The notes beneath the pieces are model-generated. The model worked only from the letters and a program-made list of their open reading frames with translations, searched no databases and had not been told where the DNA came from. From positions 3,658,001 through 3,722,000 of the forward strand of contig NZ_JARUND010000001.1 of NCBI RefSeq assembly GCF_036898825.1: DNA of 64,000 nucleotides, read 5' to 3'. Of the stretch, positions 26,517 to 36,760 are shown piece by piece (within the stretch, counting starts at the first letter, position 1; each line of letters opens with the position of its first letter). The stretch comes from Streptomyces sp. B21-083 (GTDB lineage Bacteria > Actinomycetota > Actinomycetes > Streptomycetales > Streptomycetaceae). Both the position numbers and the translations under genes were made by a program.

Positions 26517-27584
26517 ATGCCCGCACACCCGGAATCAGAACAACTCGCCGCGATGCTGCGCGCGTTGAAGAACAGATCAGGACTCAGCTACGAAGCACTC
26601 GCGAAGCGGACCGACATCGCCGGCTCGACACTGCACCGCTACTGCAAGGGCACCTCGGTGCCGCAGGACTACGGAAGCGTCCACCGCCTCGGCACCGTCT
26701 GCGGCGCGGCCCCGGACGAACTGCGCTCGCTGCACCGGCTCTGGGCGCTCGCGGACACGGCCCGGCTCAAGGAGAGCGGGGAGCCGAATGTGGAGGCGAG
26801 CGCGGAGGCGTATGCGGAAGCGGACGGAGAGGCGAACGGGGAGACCGGGGACACGGTGACGGAGCCGGGCGACGAGGTACCCGTGACGCCGGCCCCCGCC
26901 CCGGTGCGCCGCTCCCGCTACTCCGTCGTCGCCGCCGCGGTGGCCGCGGTCGTGACGCTCGGCGTCTCCGCCTGGGTCCTGTCGACGGAGGAGGCGTCGT
27001 CCGACAGCCATGACGACCGCGTGCTGTTCTCTGCGGGCTGTCGTTCGGTGGTGGCCATGGGCGAGCACGACACCTGCGTCCACGAGGTGCAGCAGTTGCT
27101 GCACGACAGGGGCGCGGACATCGGCGTCGACTCGGACTTCGGGCCGCAGACCCTGCGCCGGGTCACCGCGTTCCAGGTGTTCGCCGGCCTCCCGCCCAAC
27201 GGGATCGTGGACGACGCGACGAAGAAGGCGCTGTACTCGTCGCCGAGGGTGCGCATGAACGTGTGGTCGCCGGAGAAGGTGCGGCAGCGCATCCGTACGG
27301 TGTTCAAGGAGGCGCCCGCCAAGGCCGTCGCCATCGCGGACTGCCAGTCCTTCCTGGACCCGCTGCACATCCTGCCCAACACCAACGGCACCCGTAACTG
27401 GGGCGTGTTCCAGATCTCCGACGCCCGGCTGCGCGAGCTGGGCGGCACACCGCTGCTGGCGCTGGACCCGGCGTGGAACATCACGGCGGCCAAGCGCCTG
27501 TGGGACAAGGACCACGACTTCCACGACTGGCCGAACTGCGAACGAGCCGTCGGCGACACGGCGTCGCCCACGCAACACCCCTGA
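26517..27584 (+). CDS. HTH - membrane helix - peptidoglycan-binding - lysozyme-like fusion
   Basis: A 355-residue protein. Residues about 5-70 form a helix-turn-helix (LRALKNRSGLSYEALAKRTD, IAGSTLHRYCKGT). An acidic linker (repeated EAxAEA) leads to one membrane helix (about 138-158, YSVVAAAVAAVVTLGVSAWV). Outside are a peptidoglycan-binding domain (HEVQQLLHDRGADIGVDSDF then GPQTLRRVTAFQ; about 185-245) and a lysozyme/SLT-like segment (DCQSFLDPLHILPNTNGTRN, WGVFQISD, about 275-345). It could bind cell wall outside and DNA inside. ATG 26517 follows GGGGGGAAACC. Wall hydrolysis is unproven; a catalytic glutamate in the usual ExSF position is not seen (D-C-Q-S-F instead). Confidence 0.82.
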   Translation: MPAHPESEQLAAMLRALKNRSGLSYEALAKRTDIAGSTLHRYCKGTSVPQDYGSVHRLGTVCGAAPDELRSLHRLWALADTARLKESGEPNVEASAEAYAEADGEANGETGDTVTEPGDEVPVTPAPAPVRRSRYSVVAAAVAAVVTLGVSAWVLSTEEASSDSHDDRVLFSAGCRSVVAMGEHDTCVHEVQQLLHDRGADIGVDSDFGPQTLRRVTAFQVFAGLPPNGIVDDATKKALYSSPRVRMNVWSPEKVRQRIRTVFKEAPAKAVAIADCQSFLDPLHILPNTNGTRNWGVFQISDARLRELGGTPLLALDPAWNITAAKRLWDKDHDFHDWPNCERAVGDTASPTQHP

Positions 27585-27632
27585 CCGGTCGGGGCAGCCC
27601 GCGTATGCGCGATCCCGCTCACGAAAACGCCC

Positions 27633-27664
27633 GCGGCCCACCGGAACGGATTCCGGTGGGCCGC
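27633..27664. terminator. Bidirectional hairpin terminator
   Basis: 14-bp perfect arms GCGGCCCACCGGAA / TTCCGGTGGGCCGC with a CGGA loop, between the convergent HTH-peptidoglycan protein gene and purH. Confidence 0.85.
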
Positions 27665-27687
27665 AGCACGCACAAGACACACATGAC

Positions 27688-29271
27688 TCAGTGGAAGAAG
27701 TGCCGCGTCCCCGTGAAGTACATGGTGACGCCCGCCTTCTGCGCCGCCTCGACCACCAGCTCGTCGCGCATCGAACCGCCGGGCTGCACGATCGCCTTGA
27801 CGCCGGCCGCCGTGAGGATCTCCAGCCCGTCCGGGAACGGGAAGAACGCGTCCGAGGCCGCGTACGCGCCGCGCGCCCGCTCCTCCCCGGCCCGCTCGAC
27901 CGCGAGCTTCGCCGAGTCGACGCGGTTGACCTGGCCCATGCCGACGCCGACCGAGGCGCCGTCCTTGGCGAGGAGGATGGCGTTGGACTTGACCGCGCGG
28001 CACGCCTTCCAGGCGAAGGCGAGTTCCGCGAGCTCGGACGCGGACAGCGCCTCGCCCGTCGCCAGGGTCCAGTTGGCCGGGTCGTCGCCGTCCGCCTGGA
28101 GACGGTCCGTCACCTGGAGGAGGGCGCCGCCGTCGATGGGCTTGACCTCGGCGGGGTGCGAGGGCGCGGCCGGGGCCTTCAGGACGCGGATGTTCTTCTT
28201 CTTGGCGAGGGCTTCGAGGGCGCCGTCCTCGTAGTCGGGCGCGACGATGACCTCGGTGAAGATCTCGGCGACCTGCTCGGCCAACTCCTTGCTGACCGGC
28301 CGGTTGACGGCGATGACCCCGCCGAACGCCGACAGCGGGTCACACGCGTGGGCCTTGCGATGCGCCTCGGCGACGTCCGAACCGACCGCGATACCGCAGG
28401 GGTTGGCGTGCTTGATGATCGCGACGCAGGGCTCGTCGTGGTCGTACGCGGCACGGCGGGCGGCGTCCGTGTCCGTGTAGTTGTTGTACGACATCTCCTT
28501 GCCGTGCAGCTGCTCGGCCTCGGCGAGACCGGTACCCGTGCCGTCGACGTAGAGCGCGGCGGGCTGGTGCGGGTTCTCGCCGTAGCGCAGGGTGCTCTTG
28601 CGCTCCAGGGCGGCGGCGATGAACTCGGGGAACGGGGAGTCGTCGGCGGGCGCGTAGGCGCTCGCGAACCAACTGGAGACAGCGATGTCGTACTCGGCGG
28701 TGTGCCGGAAGGCCTCGGCGGCCAGCCGCTTGCGGGCGGTGAGGTCGAAGCCGCCGTCCTTGACCGCGGCCAGGACGTCGGCGTACCGCTCCGGGCTGGT
28801 GACCACGGCCACCGACGGGTGGTTCTTGGCGGCGGCGCGGACCATCGACGGGCCGCCGATGTCGATCTGCTCCACGCACTCGTCGGGCGAGGCGCCGGAG
28901 GCGACCGTCTCGCGGAACGGGTACAGGTTGACGACGACCAGGTCGAAGGGCTCGACGCCCAGCTCGGCGAGCTGGTTGCGGTGGTCCTCCAGGCGCAGGT
29001 CGGCGAGGATGCCCGCGTGCACCTTGGGGTGCAGGGTCTTGACCCGGCCGTCCAGGCACTCGGGGAAGCCGGTGAGCTCCTCGACCTTCGTGACAGGGAC
29101 GCCGGCGGCGGCGATCCGGCCCGCCGTCGATCCGGTGGAGACGAGTTCCACACCGGCCTCGTGCAGACCACGGGCCAGCTCTTCCAGACCGGTCTTGTCG
29201 TAGACGCTGACGAGCGCCCGGCGAAGGGCCCGCTTGTTGCTCTCGGCGGTGACAGTGATGTCGGCGGTCAC
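27688..29271 (-). CDS. purH: Bifunctional AICAR transformylase / IMP cyclohydrolase
   Basis: A 527-residue cytosolic enzyme for the last two steps of de novo IMP synthesis. The N-terminal MGS-like cyclohydrolase domain begins [20 protein letters not shown] and contains [30 protein letters not shown] and [16 protein letters not shown]. The C-terminal transformylase domain has [27 protein letters not shown] (catalytic K-H) and [18 protein letters not shown], ending [23 protein letters not shown] 29271 overlaps the purN stop as GTGA. It uses 10-formyl-THF from folD activity nearby. Confidence 0.97.
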   Translation of the reverse strand: MTADITVTAESNKRALRRALVSVYDKTGLEELARGLHEAGVELVSTGSTAGRIAAAGVPVTKVEELTGFPECLDGRVKTLHPKVHAGILADLRLEDHRNQLAELGVEPFDLVVVNLYPFRETVASGASPDECVEQIDIGGPSMVRAAAKNHPSVAVVTSPERYADVLAAVKDGGFDLTARKRLAAEAFRHTAEYDIAVSSWFASAYAPADDSPFPEFIAAALERKSTLRYGENPHQPAALYVDGTGTGLAEAEQLHGKEMSYNNYTDTDAARRAAYDHDEPCVAIIKHANPCGIAVGSDVAEAHRKAHACDPLSAFGGVIAVNRPVSKELAEQVAEIFTEVIVAPDYEDGALEALAKKKNIRVLKAPAAPSHPAEVKPIDGGALLQVTDRLQADGDDPANWTLATGEALSASELAELAFAWKACRAVKSNAILLAKDGASVGVGMGQVNRVDSAKLAVERAGEERARGAYAASDAFFPFPDGLEILTAAGVKAIVQPGGSMRDELVVEAAQKAGVTMYFTGTRHFFH

Positions 29272-29897
29272 TGGATAACTACCTTTCGTCCCTCAATGCG
29301 ATAGCCGTTGCGGGCGAGCCGCCCCACGACATCGACGAGCAGCGTTCGCTCGACTTCCTTGATGCGCTCGTGCAGAGCGCTCTCGTCGTCCTCGTCCCGG
29401 ATCTCCACCACGCCCTGAGCGATGATCGGACCGGTGTCGACACCGTCGTCGACGAAGTGGACGGTGCAGCCGGTGACCCTGGCGCCGTACGCGAGCGCGT
29501 CGCGAACGCCGTGGGCCCCCGGAAAACTGGGCAGCAGGGCGGGATGCGTGTTGACGAACCGCCCGCCGAACAGGGCCAGGAACTCCTTGCCCACGATCTT
29601 CATGAACCCGGCGGAGACGACCAGATCGGGTTCGTACGCGGCCACCGCCCCGGCGAGCGCCGCGTCCCACTCCGCCCGGGTGCCGTGGTCCTTCACCCGG
29701 CACACGAAGGTCGGCAGCCCGGCACGCTCCGCGCGCGCGAGCCCCTCGATGCCGTCGCGGTCGGCCCCGACGGCGACGATCTCGGCCCCGTAGGCCTCGG
29801 TGCCGGTGGCCGCGATGGTGTCGAGGAGCGCCTGCAGATTCGTACCGGATCCGGAGACCAGCACGACAAGGCGCTTGGCGGCCTGGGACTCGGCCAC
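29268..29897 (-). CDS. purN: Phosphoribosylglycinamide formyltransferase
   Basis: A 209-residue GART enzyme transferring a formyl group from 10-formyl-THF to GAR in purine synthesis. Motifs: [17 protein letters not shown] (phosphate loop), [12 protein letters not shown], the catalytic block [18 protein letters not shown] (Asn-His) and [16 protein letters not shown] with the key aspartate. GTG 29897 begins [11 protein letters not shown] and follows AAAGGGCC; the frame remains open for 36 codons upstream but that part is not family sequence. GTGA overlap with purH means translational coupling. Confidence 0.95.
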   Translation of the reverse strand: MAESQAAKRLVVLVSGSGTNLQALLDTIAATGTEAYGAEIVAVGADRDGIEGLARAERAGLPTFVCRVKDHGTRAEWDAALAGAVAAYEPDLVVSAGFMKIVGKEFLALFGGRFVNTHPALLPSFPGAHGVRDALAYGARVTGCTVHFVDDGVDTGPIIAQGVVEIRDEDDESALHERIKEVERTLLVDVVGRLARNGYRIEGRKVVIQ

Positions 29898-30200
29898 GGC
29901 GGGGCCCTTTCTCGGGGGAGCGTTTGTACGGTCGTACGAATGCTTCGCGCCCCGGGATACGGGGAAGTCTACGAAGCGGCCGACCGGCAGCAACGATACC
30001 GGCACTCCGGACAGCCCCCACGGGACGGGGGCGTGGCCGGAAGGTAGCGTCTGGGAGGAGCCGGTTCGGGAACGCGGTCGTCATGCGGTGCGTTCACGGG
30101 GTGACGGCTCATGCCGGGACAGCCTTAATCGGCAGCCGTGAACCAACGGCTGTGATCAACCGTGATCAACCGTGATCAACAAGGGGAAGACGCTCACTTG
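29898..30200. other. Divergent promoter region with a triple 10-bp repeat
   Basis: A 303-base space between purN (minus) and a membrane protein gene (plus). At 30151-30180 the 10-mer (T/C)GTGATCAAC occurs three times in perfect tandem; each copy contains the palindrome TGATCA. This lies 20 bases before the plus-strand start region, so it may be a regulator site or part of the leader. Nothing else is recognised. Confidence 0.5.
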
Positions 30201-30989
30201 ATGTCCGACCGCAGCCTGCGACTCCTCACGCTCACCCCGCAGTCGGTGCTGCTGCGGGAGCGCCCCGCGTCGCCGCCCGACGCGCCCTCGGGCAAGAAGA
30301 CCGGCGACTCCGGCGCGAACGGCGACGGGCAGGGAAGCGCGGCCCAGGACGACAACCCGTTCGCCCCGCCGCCGGAGGGCACACCGGACAAGCCGTGGCA
30401 GCCCCGGCGTCCGGCGGGCGACGACGCCTCGGGCGACGCCGGTCACTCCCCGTGGGGCAGCCAGTGGAGCGACCGGCAGCCCGGTCGTTCCCCGGGCGGC
30501 TTCGGCGACCGCTCCGGCCGGGCCGGCGGACAGGGCGGCCCCGAGGGTGCGGGCGACGGATCGGGCACCGACCCCCGCTGGGACCCGACGGACCCGGCCC
30601 AGCGCCACGCGCGGTTCGCACTGTTGTGCGGTATGTGGGCCTTCTTCTTCGCCCTCTTCGGCTGGCCCTACGTGGCACTGCTGCTCGGCGCGCTCGCCCT
30701 GAACTGGGGCATCAGCGCCCTGCGCGCCAAGCCCCGCACGCCGAACCCGGACGCCCCGGCGCCCTCACCGGGCACGGGCGGCGTGAAGCGGCAGCAGCGG
30801 ACGGCCGCGATCAGCGGCCTGGTCACGGCATCCCTCGCCCTCGCCATGGTCGCCGGGACGATCGCCCTCCAGTTCGTGTACCGCGACTACTACACGTGCG
30901 CGAACGACGCGCTCACGACCACCTCCCAGAAGGCCTGCAACGACCTGCTCCCGCAGCCACTCCGGAAGGTGTTCGGCACGAACAGCTAG
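30201..30989 (+). CDS. Membrane protein with disordered N-terminus, DUF4190-like topology
   Basis: A 262-residue protein. The first 140 residues are Gly/Pro/Ser/Asp-rich and likely disordered, and three membrane helices follow ([56 protein letters not shown]). A short extracytoplasmic tail has [20 protein letters not shown] with two cysteines able to form a disulfide. The conserved-looking C-terminus is similar to proteins that I recall downstream of purN in Streptomyces; function unknown. ATG 30201 is preceded at some distance by AAGGGGAAG; TTG 30198 is also possible. Confidence 0.7.
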   Translation: MSDRSLRLLTLTPQSVLLRERPASPPDAPSGKKTGDSGANGDGQGSAAQDDNPFAPPPEGTPDKPWQPRRPAGDDASGDAGHSPWGSQWSDRQPGRSPGGFGDRSGRAGGQGGPEGAGDGSGTDPRWDPTDPAQRHARFALLCGMWAFFFALFGWPYVALLLGALALNWGISALRAKPRTPNPDAPAPSPGTGGVKRQQRTAAISGLVTASLALAMVAGTIALQFVYRDYYTCANDALTTTSQKACNDLLPQPLRKVFGTNS

Positions 30990-31030
30990 GACCGGGCCCG
31001 CGACGGGGAGGGGCCTCGGTACAGCTACGG

Positions 31031-32695
31031 CTACGTCTCTTTCGGTTCCTGTTGCGGTTCCTGTTCCTGCGGCGGCGTCGACGAGGCCTCCTTCAGCGCC
31101 GCCCAGCGGGCCTCTCGGGACGCGGTGTCGCCGTACCAGGGCGAAGGTGACCCGGACGGTGACGCTGATGCTGACGGCAGGTCGGTGGGCAGGAAGTCGT
31201 AGACGGCCTCCAGCCCGTAGGGGTCGCTCGCCTCGTACGCCCCGTACACCTCATACGCGTCGTCGGCCGTGCTCCCCTGCGGCTTCCGCGTCCCGGCGGG
31301 TGCCGCTGTGGGCCTCAGCTTCAGCGTGCCGGTGTCGGCGCCCGAGCCCTTCGGCCGCTTCCGCAGCCGCCAGGCGCGCAGCCCCAGGGCCGTCGGGACG
31401 GCGACGGCCGCCGTCCACGCCAGCGTCGCCGCGCCCGTCTGCCACCACACCGGCCCGACATGTGCGAGGGCGCCACTTCCGAGCGGCCCGCCCGCCAGAG
31501 CGGCCAGCGCCGCGAGCGCGCCCGCGCACAGGGCGGCGGCAAGACCCGCGTTCGCGGCGGTACGCCCGCCCGACCAGGGCGTTCTCCCCTTGCCGGGGCC
31601 TGCCGCCGCCCGCGCCGTGAACCATGCCAGCGTCAGTCCGGCCGCCACCGGCACGGCGATGACCGCCCAGGCCAGCGGGGTGCCCGGTCCGGCACCAGGT
31701 ACCGCCGACAGCAGCGGGAAGGGCGGCAACAGCGGCGCCGGGTCGGAGGCCAGCGGTCCCGTGACATGGTCCGCGCCGAGGGTGAAGCCCGGGCCGAGGG
31801 CGTAGGCCGCACCCCACAGCGCCGCGTTGGGGATCAGGGCCAGACACAGCAGCAGTACGGCGATCCGGCCCGACCACGCCTCCGTGAGCTGGAGGAAGGA
31901 GGTCCGGGCGGCCCCGCCGTGTCCCACCAGCGACACCGCGACGAGCAGTGCCCCGCCCCCGACGAACACGGCGGTACCGGCACTGGCGGCCCGGCCGGCG
32001 GCCAGGAAGCGACCACGGGCATCCGGGTCCAGGACCGGCCGGCGTACCGGCCTGGGCAGCAGACGCAGCACCCGGGGTGACACGGGTCCGTGCGGGCGGC
32101 CGTACGCCGTCCACACGCCGGCGCCCGCCGCCGCCATGGTGAGCAGCGGCACGCGGACGACCGTCGACACCCAGTCGGGCCGCAGGCCGCCCCCGGACGC
32201 GTACAGCGCGACACACCCGCCGACGGCCAGATAGCCGGCGACGACACCGAGCCAGACGGGGCGGGCTGGAAGGGGAGGCGCGTCCGGTGCCGCCCCCTCC
32301 TCCTCCGGGCCCTCCGTCGCGTCGCGGGCGGCGCGGTGCAGCAGCCAGACCGGAAGCGCGAGCAGCAGAAGGGGGGTGACGCCGACGGGGGCGGGGGCGC
32401 CGGACAGGCCGTCCACCCGGACGAGTTCGACTCCGTGGGCGAGCAGCCAGAGCGCGGCGGCGATGTGCAGGGCACCGTCGGGGCCGCTGTCCGGGTACGG
32501 CGAGCTGATCCACAGCACCATGACGAGCACGGCGAACGAACCGAGCCCGAGCCCGGCCGCGACCGCGCCGCCGAGCAGGCCGGCACCCAGTCCGGGAGAG
32601 CGGTCACGCACTCGGTCGCGGATCCGGTCACGGACCCGGGTACGCAGGAGCGGGAAGGGAAGCCGGCGGTCGGTCGTCTGGGTCACGAACGCCAT
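31031..32695 (-). CDS. DUF6350 (PerM-like) multi-spanning membrane protein
   Basis: A 554-residue integral membrane protein with about ten to twelve helices (for example [60 protein letters not shown]), matching actinobacterial DUF6350 proteins; the mycobacterial PerM that belongs to this group has a role in cell division and persistence. The C-terminal about 90 residues are cytoplasmic, acidic and tyrosine-rich ([20 protein letters not shown]). ATG 32695 ([11 protein letters not shown]) is chosen. A GTG at 32749 in the same frame is possible but would take in the divergent promoter region. The gene faces the HTH-sigma protein across about 100 bases. Confidence 0.75.
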   Translation of the reverse strand: MAFVTQTTDRRLPFPLLRTRVRDRIRDRVRDRSPGLGAGLLGGAVAAGLGLGSFAVLVMVLWISSPYPDSGPDGALHIAAALWLLAHGVELVRVDGLSGAPAPVGVTPLLLLALPVWLLHRAARDATEGPEEEGAAPDAPPLPARPVWLGVVAGYLAVGGCVALYASGGGLRPDWVSTVVRVPLLTMAAAGAGVWTAYGRPHGPVSPRVLRLLPRPVRRPVLDPDARGRFLAAGRAASAGTAVFVGGGALLVAVSLVGHGGAARTSFLQLTEAWSGRIAVLLLCLALIPNAALWGAAYALGPGFTLGADHVTGPLASDPAPLLPPFPLLSAVPGAGPGTPLAWAVIAVPVAAGLTLAWFTARAAAGPGKGRTPWSGGRTAANAGLAAALCAGALAALAALAGGPLGSGALAHVGPVWWQTGAATLAWTAAVAVPTALGLRAWRLRKRPKGSGADTGTLKLRPTAAPAGTRKPQGSTADDAYEVYGAYEASDPYGLEAVYDFLPTDLPSASASPSGSPSPWYGDTASREARWAALKEASSTPPQEQEPQQEPKET

Positions 32696-32792
32696 GCTGC
32701 CAACGACACGCGCTTTCCCGCCGTAACAGGTGAACTTACGACGTGTCACTCAATATACGTTTTATGTACTTTTACGTGCGAAGAGGCACCCG

Positions 32793-33848
32793 GTGACGCA
32801 GAGCCCCGCCATCCCGCTGCCCCCGCCCGCCGAACGCCGACGTCTGCGCGAGTCCCAGTCGCTGACGCAGGCTCAGGTCGCCCAACGGGTGGGCGTCAGC
32901 CGCGAGACGGTACGCGCGTGGGAGACCGGCCGCACGACACCGCGCGGACGCAGGGCCCACACGTACGCGAGCCTGCTGGCAGCGGCCCCGACGCGCACCG
33001 CCGCGACCACCGCCTCGACGACGGCCACCGCTGCCGTCGCCGCCGTCCCGCTGACGCCCGCTCAGGCCTTCGACGCGCTCTACGCGTTCTGCGCCCCGGC
33101 CCTCGTACGGCAGACCTATCTCCTCACCGGGCGGCGGGAGTTGGCGCGCGAGTCCGTCGAGCGTGCGTTCCAGCTGGCCTGGCACCGCTGGCCCGAGGTG
33201 GCCGTGGACCCGGACCCTGCGGGGTGGGTGCGCGCGACAGCGTACGAGTGTGCCCTCTCCCCCTGGCATCGCTTCCGCGCCCGGCACCGCCACCCGGAGG
33301 CCCCGCCCGCCGACGCGTCGGACCGCGCGCTGCTGTCCGTCCTCCTGAAACTCCCCCCGCCGTACCGGCGCACCCTGCTCCTCCACGACGGCGTGGGCCT
33401 CGGCCTGGCCGAGACGGCGGCGGAGACGGAGGCGAGCACCCGCGCGGCGGCGAACCGGCTTCTGCACGCCCGCGAGACGGTGGCGACCCGCCTGCCGGAC
33501 CTCCAGGACCCGGTCCGCCTCGCGTCCCGCCTTGCGGGCCTGGCCACCCACGCCCGGCTGCGTGCCGCCCGCGCGTCGACCGTCCGCGCGGGCAGCGAAC
33601 GGCGCGCCCGGAACTGGACGCAGGCGGCGATCGCGTTCACCGTCGCGCTGATCGGCGCCACCGCGTTCACCCTCCACACGGCCCCGACGCGCTACGAGCC
33701 ACCGGTGGCCCCGGGGGCGACCGTGCGGGGGGTGCCACCACAGGCGGCCCCGGGACCGCTGTCCCGGACGGAACTGAAGCTGCGCAAGAAGCTGCTGCAG
33801 AGCACGACACCGACCGGTCCGGAAAGAGTTCTGCCGGAGCCGAGGTGA
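32793..33848 (+). CDS. HTH domain fused to a sigma-70-like region and a membrane helix
   Basis: A 351-residue protein. Residues about 12-65 are an XRE-type helix-turn-helix (RRLRESQSLTQAQVAQRVGV, SRETVRAWETGRTTPRGR). After a Thr/Ala linker, residues about 90-165 resemble sigma region 2 of SigE-type ECF factors (FDALYAFCAPALVRQTYLLT, DPAGWVRATAYECAL) and residues about 180-245 resemble region 4 (LLKLPPPYRRTLLLHDGVGL). One membrane helix (WTQAAIAFTVALIGATAFTL) near residue 285 precedes a short outer tail. GTG 32793 has GAAGAGG upstream. The AT-rich stretch TCAATATACGTTTTATG before it is the probable promoter. Sigma activity is uncertain because both DNA-binding parts are degenerate. Confidence 0.72.
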   Translation: MTQSPAIPLPPPAERRRLRESQSLTQAQVAQRVGVSRETVRAWETGRTTPRGRRAHTYASLLAAAPTRTAATTASTTATAAVAAVPLTPAQAFDALYAFCAPALVRQTYLLTGRRELARESVERAFQLAWHRWPEVAVDPDPAGWVRATAYECALSPWHRFRARHRHPEAPPADASDRALLSVLLKLPPPYRRTLLLHDGVGLGLAETAAETEASTRAAANRLLHARETVATRLPDLQDPVRLASRLAGLATHARLRAARASTVRAGSERRARNWTQAAIAFTVALIGATAFTLHTAPTRYEPPVAPGATVRGVPPQAAPGPLSRTELKLRKKLLQSTTPTGPERVLPEPR

Positions 33849-33886
33849 GAGCCGAGGTGAGGTGAGGTGCCCCCGCGCCAACGCCA

Positions 33887-33919
33887 GTGGGCCCGCCCCG
33901 ACAAGGGGAACGGGCCCAC
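33887..33919. terminator. Bidirectional hairpin terminator
   Basis: Arms GTGGGCCCG / CGGGCCCAC, extended inside by CCCC/GGGG, between the convergent HTH-sigma gene and sucD. Confidence 0.8.
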
Positions 33920-33938
33920 CAAGGTTCAGCTGACCGAC

Positions 33939-34823
33939 TCAGCCGGCGAGGATCTCGCGCGCCAGCTTCGCCGTCTCGGTCGGCGTCTTGCCGACCTTCA
34001 CACCGGCGGCCTCAAGGGCTTCCTTCTTCGCGGCGGCCGTGCCGGAGGAGCCGGAGACGATGGCGCCGGCGTGGCCCATCGTCTTGCCCTCGGGCGCGGT
34101 GAAGCCCGCGACGTAACCGACGACCGGCTTCGTCACGTTCTTCGCGATGAAGTCCGCGGCACGCTCCTCCGCGTCACCCCCGATCTCACCGATCATCACG
34201 ATCAGCTCGGTGTCGGGGTCCGCCTCGAACGCGGCCAGCGCGTCGATGTGCGTCGTACCGATGACCGGGTCGCCACCGATACCGACGGCCGACGAGAAGC
34301 CGATGTCACGCAGCTCGTACATCATCTGGTACGTCAGCGTGCCCGACTTCGAGACCAGACCGATACGGCCCGGCTTCGTGATGTCGCCCGGGATGATGCC
34401 GGCGTTCGACTGGCCCGGCGTGATGAGACCGGGGCAGTTCGGGCCGATGATGCGGGTCTTGTTGCCCTTCGACTTCGCGTACGCCCAGAAGGCGGCGGAG
34501 TCGTGGACGGCGATGCCCTCGGTGATGACGACCGCGAGGGGGATCTCCGCGTCGATCGCCTCGACCACGGCGGCCTTGGCGAAGGCCGGCGGTACGAAGA
34601 GGACCGATACGTTCGCGCCCGTCTTCTCGATCGCCTCGGCGACCGTGCCGAAGACCGGGATCTCGGTACCGTCGATGTCGACGGAGGTACCCGCCTTGCG
34701 CGGGTTCACACCGCCGACGATGTTGGAGCCGTCCGCCAGCATGAGCTTGGTGTGCTTCATGCCCGTGGCACCGGTCATGCCCTGGACGATGATCTTGCTG
34801 TCCTTGTTCAGGAAGATAGCCAT
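33939..34823 (-). CDS. sucD: Succinyl-CoA synthetase alpha subunit
   Basis: A 294-residue subunit of the TCA-cycle enzyme that converts succinyl-CoA to succinate with nucleotide phosphorylation. Seen: [20 protein letters not shown] (CoA-binding Rossmann start), [55 protein letters not shown] and the phosphohistidine loop [15 protein letters not shown] 34823 lies 21 bases after the sucC stop, so the pair forms one operon. Confidence 0.97.
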   Translation of the reverse strand: MAIFLNKDSKIIVQGMTGATGMKHTKLMLADGSNIVGGVNPRKAGTSVDIDGTEIPVFGTVAEAIEKTGANVSVLFVPPAFAKAAVVEAIDAEIPLAVVITEGIAVHDSAAFWAYAKSKGNKTRIIGPNCPGLITPGQSNAGIIPGDITKPGRIGLVSKSGTLTYQMMYELRDIGFSSAVGIGGDPVIGTTHIDALAAFEADPDTELIVMIGEIGGDAEERAADFIAKNVTKPVVGYVAGFTAPEGKTMGHAGAIVSGSSGTAAAKKEALEAAGVKVGKTPTETAKLAREILAG

Positions 34824-34844
34824 GGCTGTTCTGTCCCTCTTCCC

Positions 34845-36023
34845 TTACTTCGCAGCCGCGAGCTCGGCGGCCTTGTCGGCCGCGCCGTCCATGGTGTCCA
34901 CGCGCTGGACCAGCGGGTGGTTGGCGTCGGAGAGGATCTTGCGACCCAGCTCGGCGTTGTTGCCGTCGAGGCGGACGACGAGGGGCTTGGTGACTTCCTC
35001 GCCCTTGTCCGCGAGCAGCTGCAGCGCCTGCACGATGCCGTTGGCGACCTCGTCGCAGGCGGTGATGCCGCCGAAGACGTTGACGAAGACGGACTTGACG
35101 TCCGGGTCGCCGAGGATGATCTCCAGGCCGTTCGCCATGACGGCGGCGGAGGCGCCACCGCCGATGTCGAGGAAGTTGGCGGGCTTGACCCCACCGTGCG
35201 CCTCACCGGCGTACGCGACGACGTCGAGGGTGCTCATGACGAGCCCCGCGCCGTTGCCGATGATGCCGACCTCACCGTCGAGCTTGACGTAGTTGAGGTT
35301 CTTGGCCTTCGCGGCGGCCTCGAGCGGGTTGGCCGCGTCCTTGTCCTCAAGCGCCGCGTGCTCCGGCTGGCGGAACTCGGCGTTCTCGTCGAGGGACACC
35401 TTGCCGTCGAGGGCGATGACCTTGCCGGAGGCGACCTTCGCGAGGGGGTTGACCTCGACGAGGAGGGCGTCCTCCTTGATGAAGGTGTCCCACAGCGTCA
35501 CGAGGATCTCCGCGACCTGCTCGGCGACCTCGGCCGGGAACTTCGCCTGGGCGACGATCTCGCGGGCCTTCTCGATGCTCACGCCCTCGTTGGCGTCGAC
35601 CGGGACCTTCGCGAGGGCCTCGGGGTTCTCCTCCGCGACGACCTCGATCTCCACGCCGCCCTGGACGGACGCCATGGCGAGGAAGGTGCGGTTGGTGCGG
35701 TCGAGGAGGTACGAGACGTAGTACTCCTCGACGATCTCGGGCGCGGTCTCGGCGATCATCACCTTGTGGACCGTGTGGCCCTTGATGTCCATGCCGAGGA
35801 TGTCCGTCGCCCGGGCGACGGCCTCGTCCGGGGTGGCGGCGAGCTTCACGCCGCCGGCCTTGCCACGCCCACCGACCTTCACCTGCGCCTTGATGACGGA
35901 CTTGCCGCCAAGACGCTCCGTCGCCGCGCGGGCCGCCTCAGGCGTGTCGATGACTTCACCGGCCAGCACCGGTACACCGTGCTTGGCGAAGAGGTCCCTC
36001 GCCTGGTACTCGAACAGGTCCAC
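34845..36023 (-). CDS. sucC: Succinyl-CoA synthetase beta subunit
   Basis: A 392-residue ATP-grasp subunit that binds nucleotide and succinate. Seen: [38 protein letters not shown] (nucleotide loop), [40 protein letters not shown] (metal-binding Asn/Asp) and [14 protein letters not shown] and [22 protein letters not shown] 36023 begins the canonical MDLFEYQA. First gene of sucCD. Confidence 0.97.
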   Translation of the reverse strand: MDLFEYQARDLFAKHGVPVLAGEVIDTPEAARAATERLGGKSVIKAQVKVGGRGKAGGVKLAATPDEAVARATDILGMDIKGHTVHKVMIAETAPEIVEEYYVSYLLDRTNRTFLAMASVQGGVEIEVVAEENPEALAKVPVDANEGVSIEKAREIVAQAKFPAEVAEQVAEILVTLWDTFIKEDALLVEVNPLAKVASGKVIALDGKVSLDENAEFRQPEHAALEDKDAANPLEAAAKAKNLNYVKLDGEVGIIGNGAGLVMSTLDVVAYAGEAHGGVKPANFLDIGGGASAAVMANGLEIILGDPDVKSVFVNVFGGITACDEVANGIVQALQLLADKGEEVTKPLVVRLDGNNAELGRKILSDANHPLVQRVDTMDGAADKAAELAAAK

Positions 36024-36760
36024 GCGCGTCCGTCCCTATCAGTGATCTCGCGGTTCGTTGTCTGCGTGGGCGTGCCGCGAAGGGCAACGTGACGTCCGCT
36101 GTGTCACAAGGGTGGCGCACACGATGACCGAGTGCGCGGCATGTCCGTCCCGCAGGTTATCGCCGCACCCCGCAGGTCCCTAAATCAGGAATCACACCTG
36201 AGCGGTGATACCTGTCACAGAGTGCCACTCTCGGCCCCAAATCAGCCCTCGCTCGCCCCTCGCTGGGGGCGTAAAGACGCGTTAGGGACGCATAGGGGGC
36301 AAAGGTGAGGCCTCACCGGGCCGGGGTGAGCCCGGTGAGGCCTCCGGAAGGTCCGCCAACGGTGTTGACGGTCCTCCGGCAAGCGGTCCCCTCCCCTGGG
36401 GAGCCGCTCACCGCCCTCCGCCGGGCACGCCCTGACCGGACCGATGGCATTCGGCCGTACGGGGGTCTTCCCGGCGGAGTCCGCATGATCCGCACGTCAG
36501 GAGGCGTGCGGAGATCGGGGGCGCGAGTGTCCGATCGCGGAGCGGCTCGGGTGCGGCTCGGGTGCGGCTCGGACGCGGCTCGAGTGCGGCTCGGACGCGG
36601 CTCGAGTGCGGCTCGGACGCGGCTCGAGTGCGGCTCGGACGCGGCTCGAGTGCGGCTCGGGTGCGCGGAGGACGGGCACCCGGCTGGCACTCCGTGCAGT
36701 GGTCGCACGCCGTCACGGCCCCGGCGAATTCGCGCCCGGCGACGGAACGAGGAGGCCCTG
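36024..36760. other. 737-base noncoding region upstream of sucC
   Basis: Between sucC and the secreted repeat protein gene, both on minus. The first 250 bases contain AT-richer stretches (CCCTAAATCAGGAATCACACC; GGCCCCAAATCAGCCC) that should include the sucC promoter. The middle holds an 11-bp tandem array (36542-36662). Open frames across the array are repeat artefacts. No gene is supported. Confidence 0.6.
36542..36662. repeat. 11-bp tandem array, 11 copies
   Basis: Eleven consecutive copies of GCGGCTCGRRY. The last three bases alternate GAC/AGT... in the inner copies, making a 22-bp higher-order unit repeated four times, flanked by GGT-type copies. It lies about 100 bases past the stop of the minus-strand repeat-protein gene and 520 bases upstream of sucC. 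No spacer sequences, so it is not a CRISPR. Confidence 0.85.

Noticed and set aside
33867..36092. 741-codon open frame on plus over sucD/sucC
   Set aside because: It is antisense to two certain genes and has the biased composition (RDD, GL, RR runs) of a high-GC shadow frame.
36542..36662. CRISPR array
   Set aside because: Units are 11 bp in direct contact with no spacers, and no cas genes are present.
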